Below are positions 35,440 through 47,690 of a DNA stretch of 64,000 bases, piece after piece. The notes under the pieces are model-generated. The model searched no databases. It was not told the DNA's origin and saw nothing but the letters and a program-made list of their open reading frames with translations. The DNA comes from Nomia melanderi (lineage: Eukaryota > Arthropoda > Insecta > Hymenoptera > Halictidae). The stretch spans positions 9,913,896-9,977,895 of the forward strand of contig NC_135001.1 in assembly GCF_051020985.1 (NCBI RefSeq), written 5' to 3'. A program made the translations under genes and the position numbers. Within the stretch, counting starts at the first letter, position 1, and every line of letters starts with the position of its first letter.

Positions 35440-35670
35440 TTAACCCCTTGACCTACAATACCGAGTCGCACTCGTGACGAAAATTTTAAATGGAATTTAA
35501 GAAATCCAAGTGTTATATTTTTGTAAATATCAATTACATCTTAGTTAACATTTGAAACAAACGTAAACATAGAATAAGTATCGATATTTCTTCTTTTCCT
35601 AGTAAACTATTAACCATAAAGTAGTTGTACAGGTCATGGTTAAGAAATAAATCATAGGGCAAGAGGTTAA
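35440..35670 (+). mobile_element. TTAA-flanked MITE, family 'CCCCTTG', copy 1
   Basis: TTAA at 35440-35443 and 35667-35670 bound a 231-bp unit. Left end TTAACCCCTTGACCTACAAT and reverse-complemented right end TTAACCTCTTGCCCTATGAT agree at 15 of the first 19 positions. The two ends then differ. The left end carries a subterminal dyad (CGAGTCGCACTCG) and the right end runs into TTTATTTCTT, so the element has distinguishable A and B ends. The interior is AT-rich and non-coding. TTAA borders point to mobilisation by a piggyBac-type transposase encoded elsewhere. Confidence 0.8.
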
Positions 35671-36215
35671 TAACGGTAAGAGGCTAGTGGCTCGGCATCA
35701 AGCCGCCCAGCCGAGTGTTACGGCCGCTGGAAGTGGACCTCGAAGTTGGGGCTGTAAAACCGTTTACGTGAATTTATATAGAGTCCCGTGTTCCCCGCGC
35801 GTGGACCGAAGAAATATGAATATACGCGCTTTTATACAGCGGCCTTAAACGGTCTACGCGACGGATAATGCCCGAGCTATAGCGATCGCCCGGCGCGCAT
35901 TTATGTCGTCCGACGCTATCTTCTTTCGTCCTTTTACAGCCGGATCCCGCGCGGACCCGATGGCATCTCTATATTACGCCTGCCCCCTTCACTCTTGCTG
36001 CTCCTTTCCACGCGGTGCGTTTTATTTCGCCCGACGCCGCATCGTTCGAGAATCAACCGATAATCGACGGATAACGCGCGAGAAATTCACCCTGGGAGGG
36101 GAACGACGCAACGCGGATCGAATAACGATGCGGCGGGATATGTCGCGCGCGGAGACGCGGAATTATCGCGAGGCGCGCGACATTTTCGTGTTGATAGATC
36201 ATCGCTGGTAGTGAG
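35671..36215. other. GC-rich segment bracketed by two inverted MITEs
   Basis: This 545-bp CpG-dense segment lies exactly between two oppositely oriented copies of the same MITE family. A plus-strand frame (35903-36211) stays open for 102 codons, but its product (Arg-rich, no motif) looks like composition noise. The segment contains words such as GCGCGCGAC and CGGATCCCGCG. Because the flanking elements are inverted, the block could form the loop of a large hairpin, be inverted by recombination, or have been mobilised as a composite unit. None of these is shown. Confidence 0.5.
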
Positions 36216-36485
36216 TTAACCCCTTGGCTTATGATTTCTTTCTCAACTCTGATCGATACGGCTACTTTGTCATTGATAATTTATTGAAACAAGAGAAAAA
36301 TTCTAAGCTTATGTTATGCCTATATTTCCTTTGAAGTATAATAGTTGATCACAGAGGAATAATATTTACTTTGAATTCGAATGAACTGAGTAATATATAT
36401 ATATATATTGTAGTATCTAGAATTTTTAGCGTAGGTTAAAGTATTAACCACGAGTGTCACTCGTTATTGTAGGACAAGGGGTTAA
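36216..36485 (-). mobile_element. TTAA-flanked MITE, family 'CCCCTTG', copy 2, inverted
   Basis: TTAA at 36216-36219 and 36482-36485 bound 270 bp. The left end (CCCCTTGGCTTATGATTTCT) resembles the right end of copy 1, and the right end, reverse-complemented, resembles the left end of copy 1 (33 of 37 positions, including the CGAGT...ACTCG dyad). The copy is therefore inverted relative to copy 1. A (TA)n tract at 36393-36408 lies inside and may account for part of the extra length. No open frame of note. Confidence 0.8.
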
Positions 36486-38481
36486 CGTTGTTTATTTGGT
36501 AGAAATTGATGGTCACTAGTCGTTTGTTGCGTGTGTGTACGAATCGTGGAATTTTATACACGACATTTCAGAAGATGATCAAATTGCGAGTAATGCACGG
36601 AGTGATGTGTACTTATTAGAGAAAGAACACAGCATAAATAGTTGAGTAAACAAACAGATAGTCGGAGATAATTGTAATATGCTATGGATAGGATGTTAGG
36701 AGTACTAGGTGTATCGAAATAGAACATTCCTGACTTTTTCTTTTACAGTCATTAGAAAGGTGCAGATGGTTTTCGAATAATAGTAATGAATAAATTGATT
36801 TAGCGATGTAAATATTAAAATATAAGCCAATTCAAGTGTTAATGTATGAGCTTCTGTAATTTTTATAACAAACTAGAAGAGAGTCAATTTGATAGCTCAG
36901 TAGTTTTAGTATTACCATATTATAATGTTACTGATCCTTCATAGCTAAATGGTATTAGAAATAATTATTAATGAATCGGTGTCACAGTTCGTATCTTACA
37001 CTGTTATGTAATTACTTTCGCTACTAGATATATCTACTGGACAGCAACTGTTTTATTGCAATTGGCTTCGAGCAATTCGGAAGCTCGGAACGTCATTGAC
37101 TGTAGCAGCGAACGCGTTGACATCGTTACGCCTCAGCCGTTAAACGATACGTGAACGTGTCTGCTACTTTCACGGTTATTCCCGAACAGTTGACGCTGCG
37201 AACAGTTTTATAAGGGTGAGACGTATCAGAGTATCGGATTGATCTCGGCCGATTTAATAGTATCCGCTAGGAAGAGGGGCGCTGGATTGTTCCGTTTCCG
37301 ACAAATGCGCGCGGATCAGCACAAAACGGAGTGTATTTATCGTACGTGTCGCTGAAGACTGCGCGGGGATTGTGCAAGGGATATTGTGGGATTGTTCGGC
37401 GGTTGGATGGCTTCTTTAATATAAAATAACGCGATACGATAGACTTTCGAATCGCTTAACACGGGATACTCTACGTTTTGTCCGCCGGATATCGATGAAA
37501 AATTTGATTCTTATCAAATTTAAACACCCTTACATTAAACCATACAAATATAAATGGTGACATCGAAGATATTTCAGCTTGTTAACTCTTTGCACTCGAT
37601 ACTAAAAAACTTCCGAATGGGGTAAATCTCGAGTTGCCTGCTTTGAATTTCAAATCGCACAACGAATATACATAAAATCCATAATCCAGCGATGATAGAG
37701 TATCAATAAGGAGTGCACGTAATACGCCGCAACTACAACGTTCCTCTATCCAGCCCGTTTATTAATCAAACCGGGAATATAATGAAACGGTTAAACAGAG
37801 GGCGATACACTTACACCGCGCGGTATAATTAATGTCAGTATTCGCTCGTCTATCCCGAGCGTTGCAACATTAACGTAAAGACCGATTCATCTTAGGTTTC
37901 AGACACGTTCGAAGCGCTCGACGGCATTCTCAGCGGCGGCAGCCTTGGATCTAGGTCAGCGTTCGTTCGCCGCGAACAACAGCACCGATTAAATCAACAG
38001 CGAAAGAGGGATGCCCGTGATCGCATCCTCGGATCTTCAACATACGCCGAACCGAGACGGTTACGTCCCTTGCTTTGTATCATCCTCCATCCACGCCGAA
38101 GGCTTCCCTCAACTCGTTCGGCAAATAATCTCGCAGATGATTACTCTGTAAAAGAGGGAACCGATGAGATTCGACCCTAGGGGCCGACGAAGCTCAACGA
38201 TCGCTGAATCGGATCACCTGCTACTGGCGCCTCAGCAACGTGAGTCATGCGTAGCGCCAGTTCCACCTGGCTACGGTGTGGAATCTTATGGTTTACTAGC
38301 TCTGCCGTCTATGACAAAGCGAAATATACGCGGGAAATTGCACTGGAAGGTTAATTTCGAGTGAAACGTGATCAATACGTTCATTGCAATGAAATTTATA
38401 TATAAATAGATTTTTGTTGCAATTCAAGGGTAAATTTTGTGCTGAATTGAAGGAAATTCTATAGTAATTAGTATGGGAATC
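36486..38481. other. non-coding sequence, one solitary TTAA element end
   Basis: AT-rich, with CpG-rich patches at 37070-37400 and 37840-38340. At 37582 the sequence TTAACTCTTTGCACTCGA has the form of a TTAA element end, but no inverted partner was found within about 400 bp, so it may be a truncated copy. The plus-strand frame at 38164-38364 has no motif. Confidence 0.4.
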
Positions 38482-38723
38482 TTAACACGTTGAATACCAT
38501 GGGGGTTACCGCTGACTTCAACCAAATCGAATTACTATAATATTCATTCGATTAAACGATGATTATTTGAAATTTGTTCTATATTATAAGTAATACAACT
38601 TAATTCATTCAACAATTCAAACCTGTAATAATAATAACGTAATTCAATGGCATAAGTTGATGTTACATTATTTTCATTTTCTATATTTGTCTCGGCAAAA
38701 TCATGCGGCAGTCAACGTGTTAA
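38482..38723. mobile_element. TTAA-flanked MITE, family 'CACGTTGA'
   Basis: TTAA at 38482-38485 and 38720-38723 bound 242 bp. After the TTAA, the left end reads CACGTTGAATACCATG and the right end, reverse-complemented, CACGTTGACTGCCGCATG. The first 13 positions agree at 11. The interior is about 230 bp of AT-rich, non-coding DNA with an (AAT)-rich patch at 38628-38638. The perfect target duplication and matching ends make this a well-supported non-autonomous element, distinct in end sequence from the other TTAA families here. Confidence 0.8.
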
Positions 38724-39870
38724 TATTTCACCGTTTGCCTTGTGAAATGTAAGTCTTCCATTTCGTGAGATTTTAGGAGGTATTGATTCAACGGTTGACG
38801 TGGTAATGCGTTAATCTTCGCATCGATTATATTTTATGTCTGGTATATTCTGTGAATCGGTAATATTTATTATGAATACTGTTAATGTGTAATATAGGTC
38901 AATGGACCAAAGATGTTAATTTTATCTATCTGGTTTGTAAGACCAGATATTTTTTGTAACTTGGTTACACTGGCGTACTGAGTAAGTTTTAAATAATTGA
39001 CAAGGCTTGGCTTGATTTATCGGACTGTGTGTCCCTTTATTTTCTTGTTGATAACATTTGTCCTAATACTATGATGATACTGTGATATCGCTGTCTTGAT
39101 AAACTCTGGCTCATTTGTACAATTGAGCGTGTCTTATACTAATTGTGGAGATGAGGGTGTGTACTGTTTCATGTGCACGTTGAAAGTGGGAAATATTTTC
39201 GTCCAATGGAGTTGTTGGGGGTTGAATCTGCTGTCTTGTGGTCACGCCTTGTAGGGTAAGTCGGACAGGTCAAGTCAGGTATCGTCAGTAGGAGTGAGGA
39301 GTACCGTTAGAGTGTCGTGAAGCTAAGCCGTCCTTTGTTTATTGAAAATGTCTTAATTTGTTTTTTATGGTGTGTCGAATGGTTAGGGTTTTATTTAATG
39401 TGTCCGGGCCTTTTTCTCTATCGTTGTAAAAACTAAGTGTTCCTTGACTATAGAAATGCAAACGGGACGGTGAGGGTTATTGCTTAATTGTATGTATTCT
39501 TAACAAATACTATTTCTTCGTGTTTTTTATACATTCGTCATTTTGAACTGAAAGCAAGAGCAAAGATATGTGGCTCAGGGGATGAGTCCTCTTTTCTACT
39601 TTGACGTCAAATGCGTTAAAAAACGAGCAACGAATGAATAGAGGGGTAGGGAACGAGCGTTAACTTTGAGCTGCAGCTATCCCGGCCGCTCGACCAACGA
39701 GATTTATATGTTTACGCGCTCCCGCGGCAACTTTCTATTTCCTCCAAGTCGCGTCCCCGCTGTTATTTTACTGGTTTGCCTACCCCTTCCGCTCTTCCTC
39801 GATTCCTGTCCTTTTCACGCGTCTTCGGAGAATCGTTCGACGTTTTCGGCCAATACCGAACGCTTAAATT

Positions 39871-39890
39871 CGTGTGTGCGCGCGCGCGCG
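39871..39890. repeat. 20-bp alternating purine-pyrimidine (CG/TG) tract
   Basis: CGTGTGTG followed by (CG)n. Such tracts favour Z-DNA. It lies inside the GC-rich block at 39660-40100. Confidence 0.9.
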
Positions 39891-40757
39891 GCCATCCTGC
39901 CGGAGGTTCCTCTGGCGAACGTCCAACTATGGTCACCGGTCGAAAACTGTTTTCCTACGGTCCCGCCTAAACGACATTTTTCCGTTTCTAACGTTTCCGA
40001 ACTCCCGAGCTTTCCCGGCCCTATGCCACGTTCCCTGCGTGTCCCTGTTTCCATATTTCGTCGCGCTATTGTCTCTTTTTGTTATCGGTTACCTGTCTGC
40101 GACACGAAGCTTCGTCAATCTTTTTCATTGAAATAGGTATGATCCGATAAATTCGTTGCGTTTCTGAAGTGAAGGTTTTATGTGAATTCTAAGTGGCGAA
40201 GGATGAAAAGGTGATCTTAAGTACATTCGAGACTCAGATATATTTAAATGATTCATTTAAACTTACTCTTTCAATACTATTGTATTCAATACTGTACCAT
40301 TAAGTACTGCACTACAAAATACTACACTATTTAATTTTATTGTCTGCAGATTATTTTCAAATTTGTCCGTGTATCCTTTGAGCTTAGTAATTTTTTCCTG
40401 TAATGACAAACATGAATTATGTTACTACGTCGCCTTATTCAATGATACAGAATAGTAATCACTTCAGAAACACTGTTACCTAATCGATAACCTACAAATC
40501 CAAATCAATACTGTATATCGTCATCAGAATATTCCTCTGCAGTTAAACAACCGCCCGCAGGCAAAGCATTAAGATGTAACACAGTAAAAGCGATACAAGT
40601 CGTATCGAAGTAAGACCCCCGACTCGCGAAACTCTCAAACAACCCTTTGACGCCTCCAAACGTGTCTTAATCAAGAGAAACAAACAGATCCCGTCTTTCG
40701 CTATCCCTGTTTTTCATCGCGACCAAACAAAACAGCCCCTAAATTTACGTATACGAG

Positions 40758-40796
40758 CGTAAGGGGGAAAGAGAGAGAAAGAGAGAAAGAGGAAAC
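40758..40796. repeat. polypurine tract with mirror symmetry
   Basis: GGGGGAAAGAGAGAGAAAG and its continuation form an uninterrupted purine run with AAAGAGAGAGAAA-type mirror symmetry. This kind of sequence can form a triplex (H-DNA). It sits directly before the CpG-rich block at 40795. Confidence 0.8.
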
Positions 40797-41243
40797 CTTT
40801 GAAAGCTCACGGAATTGCCGCCACCGGCTTTGTGACGACAAAGGGAAATCGCGCGACCGAAATTTCAATGAACGCGTCACGCATATGCACGCAACGTGCG
40901 GCCACGCACGCCCAGGTACCTGGTAATTATACGATGATTACGAGAAAACCGCAGCTTATGTGCTCGCGCGTTGATAATGCAACGCGTGGATCCCTCGTCA
41001 GACTATTCCCAAAAGCCCTGCACCCATGCTCGTGCCTAGGGGATCATCCTTTCGGGCGTTGTGCAGCTTCCCCTCGTTGCTAATAGGAAAACGTGCAGCG
41101 TGGAAGCGATACGAGGATTTATTCGTCCTTCCTGATGTTTGCTTTTGCGTAATGATGGCTGGTTGACGATAATTGAAGCGAATGGTCGGTATTTCGATGG
41201 TGGTTGTTGGCATGAGGAATTAACAACTAATATTTGAATTAAG

Positions 41244-41345
41244 TATTGTTAGTATTGTGCGATTGTATTATTGTGATATTGTACTATTGCACTATTGTAC
41301 TATTGTACTATTGCACTATTGAACCATCGTACTATTGCACAATTC
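41244..41345. repeat. 8-bp tandem array (TATTGTAC-type), about 12 units
   Basis: Eight consecutive 8-bp units from about 41277 read TATTGTAC, TATTGCAC, TATTGTAC, TATTGTAC, TATTGCAC, TATTGAAC, CATCGTAC and TATTGCAC. Looser 8-10-bp units precede them from 41244. The alternation of GTAC and GCAC ends hints at a 16-bp higher-order step. Confidence 0.85.
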
Positions 41346-43525
41346 TAATCTAGCAGAGTCTAAAATGTAGATAATATCACAATCATTTAAAGTAATCCAA
41401 AAATCAACGAATATTACATTCTGTTGGTATTAACCACACACCCAGTCACTCAATTATTCCAAGAAAAACTTCTTTCACACAAATCGGCGTTACGACTAGA
41501 TTATAAACGTTCAAGATTCTCCGAACAATTCCAAACATTACGCTCCATGTTCATCAACCGTAGACCCAATTTCTGAATCTAACTGAAACAAAATCCCCTA
41601 AAGCGTCTCGCTGCATGCTCCATCCCCCCGTTTCCCAATTTCCTCAGGAAACCAGCAGTCGACTGAACCAAGGGAAATTACAATGGCGACGTCCTGTGTT
41701 TCGATCCAAAATAAATTCAATAATAATATCCTGAAGCGTGAACATTCCATATCGAGAATTCCGGGAACGTGTTTCGAGGCTGGCCGTGGACCAGCCTGTA
41801 AATGGAGAGACCGGTCAGCGGCGAGCAATAGAACAACTTAACTAGTCTACGCTCGCGGTTGATTTCGCTGTGCATTCGCGTGCCTCGATTCGAATCTTGC
41901 CAATGCGCGAATTAAAGCTCGGCCTCTGGAACTCGATTTCAACGGCCGGCGTAAATTCTCTCTGCCTTCCTCTTCAGCCACCCCTCTTCCACATTATACC
42001 TATGGACTTCGGTAGCTCTGCGTCGCATCTGGATTAAACTGCGACTCGTCTTCCGGTCCTGTGACCGGCGTCAGCGGAATCGGAGTATTAAACCAGCGTG
42101 TCCCGTAAGCCACGGAAATGCAAACGGCTCCGCAACTTCGAGGCGCGCTCGTTCCCTCGCCGTTGATGAATACCGTTCCGATGTCTTTGCGATGAAAATC
42201 GGCCTGTATCGCTTCGCAGGGATGAACCCACTCTTGTGATTTGGAACTGGTTTAAAGGAGATGGTCGTTAAGATGATTAGTTTGAAACTTGGGTGCTAAG
42301 TATAAAAATGTGGAAATGGAAGGGTATGTTAATGTAGAAATCTAGAATGTAGAAATTTTACTCTTTATAATATGACTAGGCAGAATATTGTCACAGGAGT
42401 TTTGTTTATTACAAAGTCACAGATACCTCAGGATCAGCAATGTAGTGATTGTTTAGTTTCCTGGAGCAGTGTCTATTCTCATTACAATTCAAATATGAAG
42501 ATTTGTTACTGTCTTCAACTATCGTACACGATAAACACAAAAATAATCCCCGTTTGAGTAAATAAGGCCCTTTTCTGACAGAGTCTACGCGCAAAGTCTC
42601 AAATTACCGGAAGATTCTTTTTCTCAGGAAAACATGTCTTCTCGCGAATATTAGTGAATAAATAGTTCTCGTTCGAAGTCTTATTTGTTTGACTAATGTC
42701 GCGAGCAAACACACCGGTCTGCAACAATACATTTCCGCGGTTCCCCGGCGAGGTTCAACGACGAAGCCGGGTTTTGAATTGGTCGCGACAGGCTGCTCGC
42801 TTCAATGGATTGCGCGACGCGAGCACGACCGTCCCCGGGATTCATCGCGTCTCTATTAACGGAGGAATAATGGGGGGCTGCGCGCCTCTTCGAGTGCTTA
42901 AGAAGCTTCGAGTGCTGGTCGGGGAGAAAGAGAACGACCGGGCACGATGAACCGCGCGTCTCAGTGGGTGCTTCGCGGGAGAACCGCGAGGCGCACAGTA
43001 AATGAGTTGTGCAGTCAGCGGAGTTCGATTATTAACCCCCGGTGCACCGTCGCTTCCGGAAATCACGGGGACTATCGCGTCTGAGTGCACGCGAATCTGC
43101 TCTATTTTCGCTTGCGCGATTCGAATCGGGTTTCTACGATATTTTCTTATCCTCCTTGCGCGTGCTTGTCCTCATGGTATAATTTTTCAAATTATCATTG
43201 TTGCACGGGAATTTGATGTAGTAGAATTCTTCTATTAACGGAAGACATTACTTGACTAATACGATATTATATTCGAAATATTTGGAAATAGAGCTTTCAA
43301 TTGCGGTATAGTATAATATCATATTTGAGAATTAAGTTTGACATTTATTTGCAATACCGTGTGACATCATGTTCGGAAATTACAGCGGAAATTTAATGTT
43401 ATTTCTGAACTTTCACGAAAGGCACCGTTTTTACGGATTTATTAAGGATTTCCATTTTCCGCAACTGCAAAATTTTTTTGACCGAAGCGACAAAATCCTT
43501 GAATATGCGTCCCGGTAGCTGCAGC
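41346..43525. other. non-coding sequence, no gene seen
   Basis: AT-rich with CpG-rich patches at 41850-42180 and 42690-43110. Short frames occur on both strands in these patches and none has a recognised motif. Near 42887-42919 the phrase CTTCGAGTGCT is repeated with a 13-base gap. No other structure was found. Confidence 0.5.
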
Positions 43526-43690
43526 GCGGCAGATTTTTATCAGAATTTTTGCACGGGTTAAAAGGGAAAATGGAACAGAACCTAATAATTCGATTGCTGC
43601 CCGTGACTACCTGCCTCGCCGACATATAGAATCGGAACAATGTACGATATACTTTTTTTCCTTGATAAACTACGGAACACTCCGTCGCTG
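43526..43690 (+). repeat. long dispersed repeat, copy 2
   Basis: Collinear, diverged partner of 31291-31441. It matches at 19 of 20 positions at the start, then shows shared blocks GCACGGGTTAAAAGG, ATAATTCGA and TTTTTTCCTTGATAAACTAC. Homology may begin earlier, at about 43470, where both copies have a CAAA(A)TTTTT word. Confidence 0.6.
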
Positions 43691-46600
43691 AATTAATTAG
43701 TATCAAGAACACTCTGCTCTTGTATACCTCTGACGGACCGCGTATCGACCGAGGGTCTCAGTTGTTTCGCATTTTATTTCATTTATTTCCGTACATCCGC
43801 GATTGTTCTAAATGCACAAAACCCAGCCGTGCAATAATAACTTTGCGTCAAAGGAATTTCTTTCGCGAAGAGGAAGTAAGGAAAAACATTGTTGTAAAAT
43901 ATCGATCCACTTTCGCGAAAGGGATTATTCCCGCCCCCTCTCCGCCGCCTCTCTTGTCTGCAGAATTTTATCCGAGAGAAGAATGGCGGCTCCTAGGCGG
44001 GGGGAGGGGAAAAAGGTAATCAAGGGAAACACCAATAATTGTACGCGAGACAACAGGGAGCCGTTGGAAATGCAAAGAAGTCGCGTTGACGCATCAGCCT
44101 TGACAGCTGGAGCGCCGCGACCGCTGTTTGACTTGTGAATATTCCTTATTAGCTTTCTTCCCACTGCGAGCATCAATAGAGGAGTTTTTAATTGTCCGCT
44201 TCATCTTGAATACTCTTTTACGGCTGCCGCATCAATTTGTTCCTTATACTATGCCGCGTTTTCCGAATGTTTGTTCAACTCTCAATCCAATAAAATTAGT
44301 CTAAATTGGCAGTCATCTTGCTGAGAAAAATTCTTCTTAAAAAGAATGTTCAAGTAGAATAATATGCTAGATTTCTTTGAACCTTACAATCATTAGTTTA
44401 CTTGGACAGTTAAAATGATATCGGAACACTGGGAACGCATTATCTAGAAACAATTATTGTATATTAACCTTAAATTCAGAACAATCTTTGACAAGGAGTA
44501 TAACTAAATTGAAAATCGTTGAACTGGCAAAACGATGTTAAGAAGATGAAAGCCTGATTGGGTCTGACGCGTCTCAAAGAGCGCAGTAAGCTTAACACGT
44601 CTGCTATGACGATCATTGATAACCGGCGCTTTTGAATAGTCTGAAAGCAATTGTAATAGATCAGATGAATGATGCCAAATAAAAACGTTCGATAACGTAA
44701 GTAAGTTGACAATAATGTATTGCGATACCGAACAATTAATTGTTCCTATTTATCTGTGCTACGAAACAGTAAGTATTGCGTAAAACGTCCAAGATTTTCA
44801 TAGCAGTCAACATATTACAGAGCATTCGTTTAATTTATACGAATAGAATTCAGCTGCCATTGACACCAGACGATTACGAATTCGCCTAGACCGCGAGCCA
44901 AGGATTAGTTGGTGTAAACACGCGATTACGCGTTGCAACTCGTTGAAAATTCCGTTCTTGTCCCCGGCCTCTATAGACAAGAATTTTTCATTCCCCGGAC
45001 TAATTCGGTTCCCGTCCAGTCAGCAGGCGAAATGAAAAAGGCGACCGGCGTGTTAGCCGACGCGGAGAGAAGTGGTTGCTGGGACGAAATCTGAAAGCGC
45101 GGCTACGAGCGCGAACCGGAAAGGGAAAAGGGATGCAGCGGTCCGGTCCACGCAACCCGAAGAACTGCAATATTCCATAAGGACACGGCCGAAGGGACCG
45201 CGCAGGAATTTTCTTTTAAGGGAGAATGAATGCAAGAAAACTGCCTGGCTGGCGCTGGGCGAGCATGTAGACTCGTTTACCGCGGAAAACGGAAAAGAAA
45301 ACTGGGCCGTGTATGTTGCGAGGGATCCCTTTATGCCTGCGCATTGTCTGGCTTAGTCTCTTCCACAAGATAATAACGAAATTATACTATGAAAATCCAG
45401 GTCTAATTTGAGGAAGCTGTAACAAAGAAATGCGGTTGCCTTGCAGGAGGAGTTCCGCGAAAATATCGTGCAAAGCATAACCGGAACAGAGATAGTAACG
45501 GGAACGTGCAAACGTATTGAATTACCTTCTTACGGACGAAACACTGCAGACCAAGGACGCGACTGTAAAGGACAGACGCGATTCCATTATTTCTTTCATT
45601 AACTTTCTAACCCTTTTGTTGATTATATCAGTGTTTCTCCTTGATGACGTTGGAAGTCTTGAATTACATGTAAAGTATATGAATAATATTTAAATAGCTC
45701 CTAATGTTTATCTAAATAATATCTAAAAGATCTATCCTAATATTAAATTATCAAACGAGCGTTTCTTTTCCATTTCACATCTGCATTATCAAATTAACGT
45801 GAAATGGAAAATTCAAATGTTTTATACAACGTTTCAACTCTAGAAATTTCTCTTCCGAATGAAATACTTCTGTTTGAACATCAAACGCGAAAATTCAATA
45901 TTTCTTTCATTCTCTCCATTGTTTCGCTACCGTTACATCAAATTAATACACATGGAAGGTGAATTTCCAATTAAAAACCAATCCAGAAATTCCGTCGCAG
46001 ACGAAGCGTAATCGGAAGAAGGAAGATGCCGTGTCGCGCAGGCTGTCTCCGCGTCGCGTACGGCGCACGTGGCGATAATTGGGCATCAGCGTATCGCTAC
46101 TTGGCGAAATTAATGTATGTTACGATAGCGCCGCGAACACATGGTTACTTTGGCGAAGGGAGAAAGGAGAGGGAGGTCGAGGGTAATTGCTCGCCGCGAT
46201 GTAATTGCATTTTCGGCGATTCGAGGGCCGCGCGAACGCATCAGCCGCTGATTAGTCGTGCGTCGAGAGAACAATTAGCGATCGGGCTCGCCTCGAGTGA
46301 ACTTCTCCGAATATCCTTCTATTACAGGCCACGAACACGCCAACTGGAATTTCGCTGCCTCTCAAAGGCTGTTCCCGAACTACTGTTTCGTTTATTCCCA
46401 GTATTCGCAGCGCGCCGAGTTAATTGCGGCTCGTTTGTTTGGAAAGCAGGCACTCCACCGACTATGCCTCAACTTGTTCTTCCATCAAAGAAGCGGTGTT
46501 TGCGATCCAAGTGATCTCGATGGTGGGACGTTTGAATCGGGCTATCAAGGGACGAGGTTTAAGTTGGGCCAATGTATTTTCGATTGTTTCGCCTAAAAAT

Positions 46601-47518
46601 ACGCAATATTTGTACGACTTGCAAACCGAAATAAAATTTCCAATGATTAGACTAAGCTTTGAAACATCCTTCGTCACGCGAGTATTCGTATTGATAAAAC
46701 ACTGCGCATATAAAACGTCACTAGCGATTCAAACGAAATGAATATGATTGCGGGAGGAAGATCAAACACCGAACACAAAATAATACGTTTCCATTCGAAA
46801 CCTCGTTGCTGGGAAAATTAAATCCGAATATTTATCAGGCACACGAGCGCTTAATTGAATTCCACAAAAAGACCAAGTAGAATTACCTTCCTGAACTCCT
46901 TCGATAATTGAACATTCCTTCGACGTACGAGCATTTCGCAGTCGATCCCATTTCTCCCGTGCGCTGTACTCGGAGGAGCGATTTTCTCGAATAAAATAAC
47001 ACCGGCGAGCGCCGGCACGCGATGCGGGCAAGTATAAAGATTACGGATTCGAGGATTGCATTCAGCGTACAATCTGCATTCATCGAGGATTCGCGGCGAG
47101 CGCAACTTTCCATTCTTCTTTCGCTGGGACTCTCGTCCCGCGGCTTCCGCGACAATCTTCGGCCGCGTTTCCGGTGGTAACGGTTGGCCAGCCTTTTTTA
47201 TTGGTTAAACCGTTGTTTAGAAAAATGAATCTGAAAGGTGATATTCAGGGTTGCTTGAAATACTGTCCACCTGTAGACTCTGAACCGGAATTGTACAACA
47301 TAGTAGTTATCAGTAGACTCGATCCTTATGCAAATGTTTACAATGTAAATTAAATTAAATGTAAATTCGAATTACAGTAGCAAATCGTTCTTCCACGAAA
47401 GTACTATAAAAACCATTACACTTTAAATATACATATATATTTTCGTATTACCTGCGTTCCGTGCACTGGTGCACTTTCAGATTTCCTATAAATTCACAGA
47501 AATCTACGGTATAGTTAT
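43691..47518. other. non-coding sequence, no gene seen
   Basis: Mixed, with CpG-rich patches at 43920-44110, 45000-45330 and 46020-46400. The plus-strand frame at 46026-46514 (162 codons) and that at 45072-45356 (94 codons) fall in these patches and show no domain. Purine-rich GGGGAGGGGAAAAAGG lies near 44000. The TTAA end at 44592 is listed separately. Confidence 0.45.
44592..44630. mobile_element. possible single end of a TTAA element
   Basis: TTAACACGTCTGCTATGACG at 44592-44611 has the form of a TTAA-bounded terminal repeat, close to but different from the CACGTTGA family at 38482. No convincing opposite end was found within about 400 bp on either side, so it would be a truncated copy or a chance match. 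Confidence 0.25.
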
Positions 47519-47690
47519 TTAACACTAGATGTACGGAACAGTACCAATTCAATGAATATTGAATTTTTCAAAAATTACTTGATAAAAGTTCACATCGATT
47601 TTGATTGATCACAAGTATGTATATTAATAGACCATTTTTCACTACTAGAACTACCAAGCAGTCAAATTGACTTTTAGAAATTTCTCTACA
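47519..47690. mobile_element. remnant of the 'CACTAGAACTACC' TTAA family
   Basis: TTAA at 47519-47522 is followed by CACTAGATGTACGG. About 120 bases on, CACTACTAGAACTACC (47640-47655) begins a second terminal-like sequence, followed by AAGCAGTCAAATTGAC, in direct orientation. The second sequence resembles the reverse-complemented right end of the element at 1186-1312 (CACTGAAACTATCGA..AGTCAAGATG). Two left-type ends in the same direction suggest nested or truncated copies rather than one intact unit. Non-coding. Confidence 0.45.

Larger units (their letters stand above)
38724..41243. other. non-coding sequence with two GC-rich, strand-biased blocks
   Basis: AT-rich to about 39620. Then a pyrimidine-rich, CpG-dense block at 39660-40100 where the plus strand is open for 156 codons (39666-40136), with overlapping frames in the other phases and on the minus strand. 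The product has no domain. A second CpG-rich block lies at 40795-41090, with a perfect palindrome CCAGGTACCTGG at 40912-40923. No gene can be supported. Confidence 0.45.

Noticed and set aside
41880..41910. tRNA B-box-like GATTCGAATC
   Set aside because: No A box or cloverleaf could be built upstream. Other GTTCRA-like words in the window (for example near 33134) also failed.
46026..46514. 162-codon plus-strand frame as a gene
   Set aside because: The product has no recognisable domain, and the DNA shows regulatory-type CpG and ATTAG words rather than codon-like periodicity.
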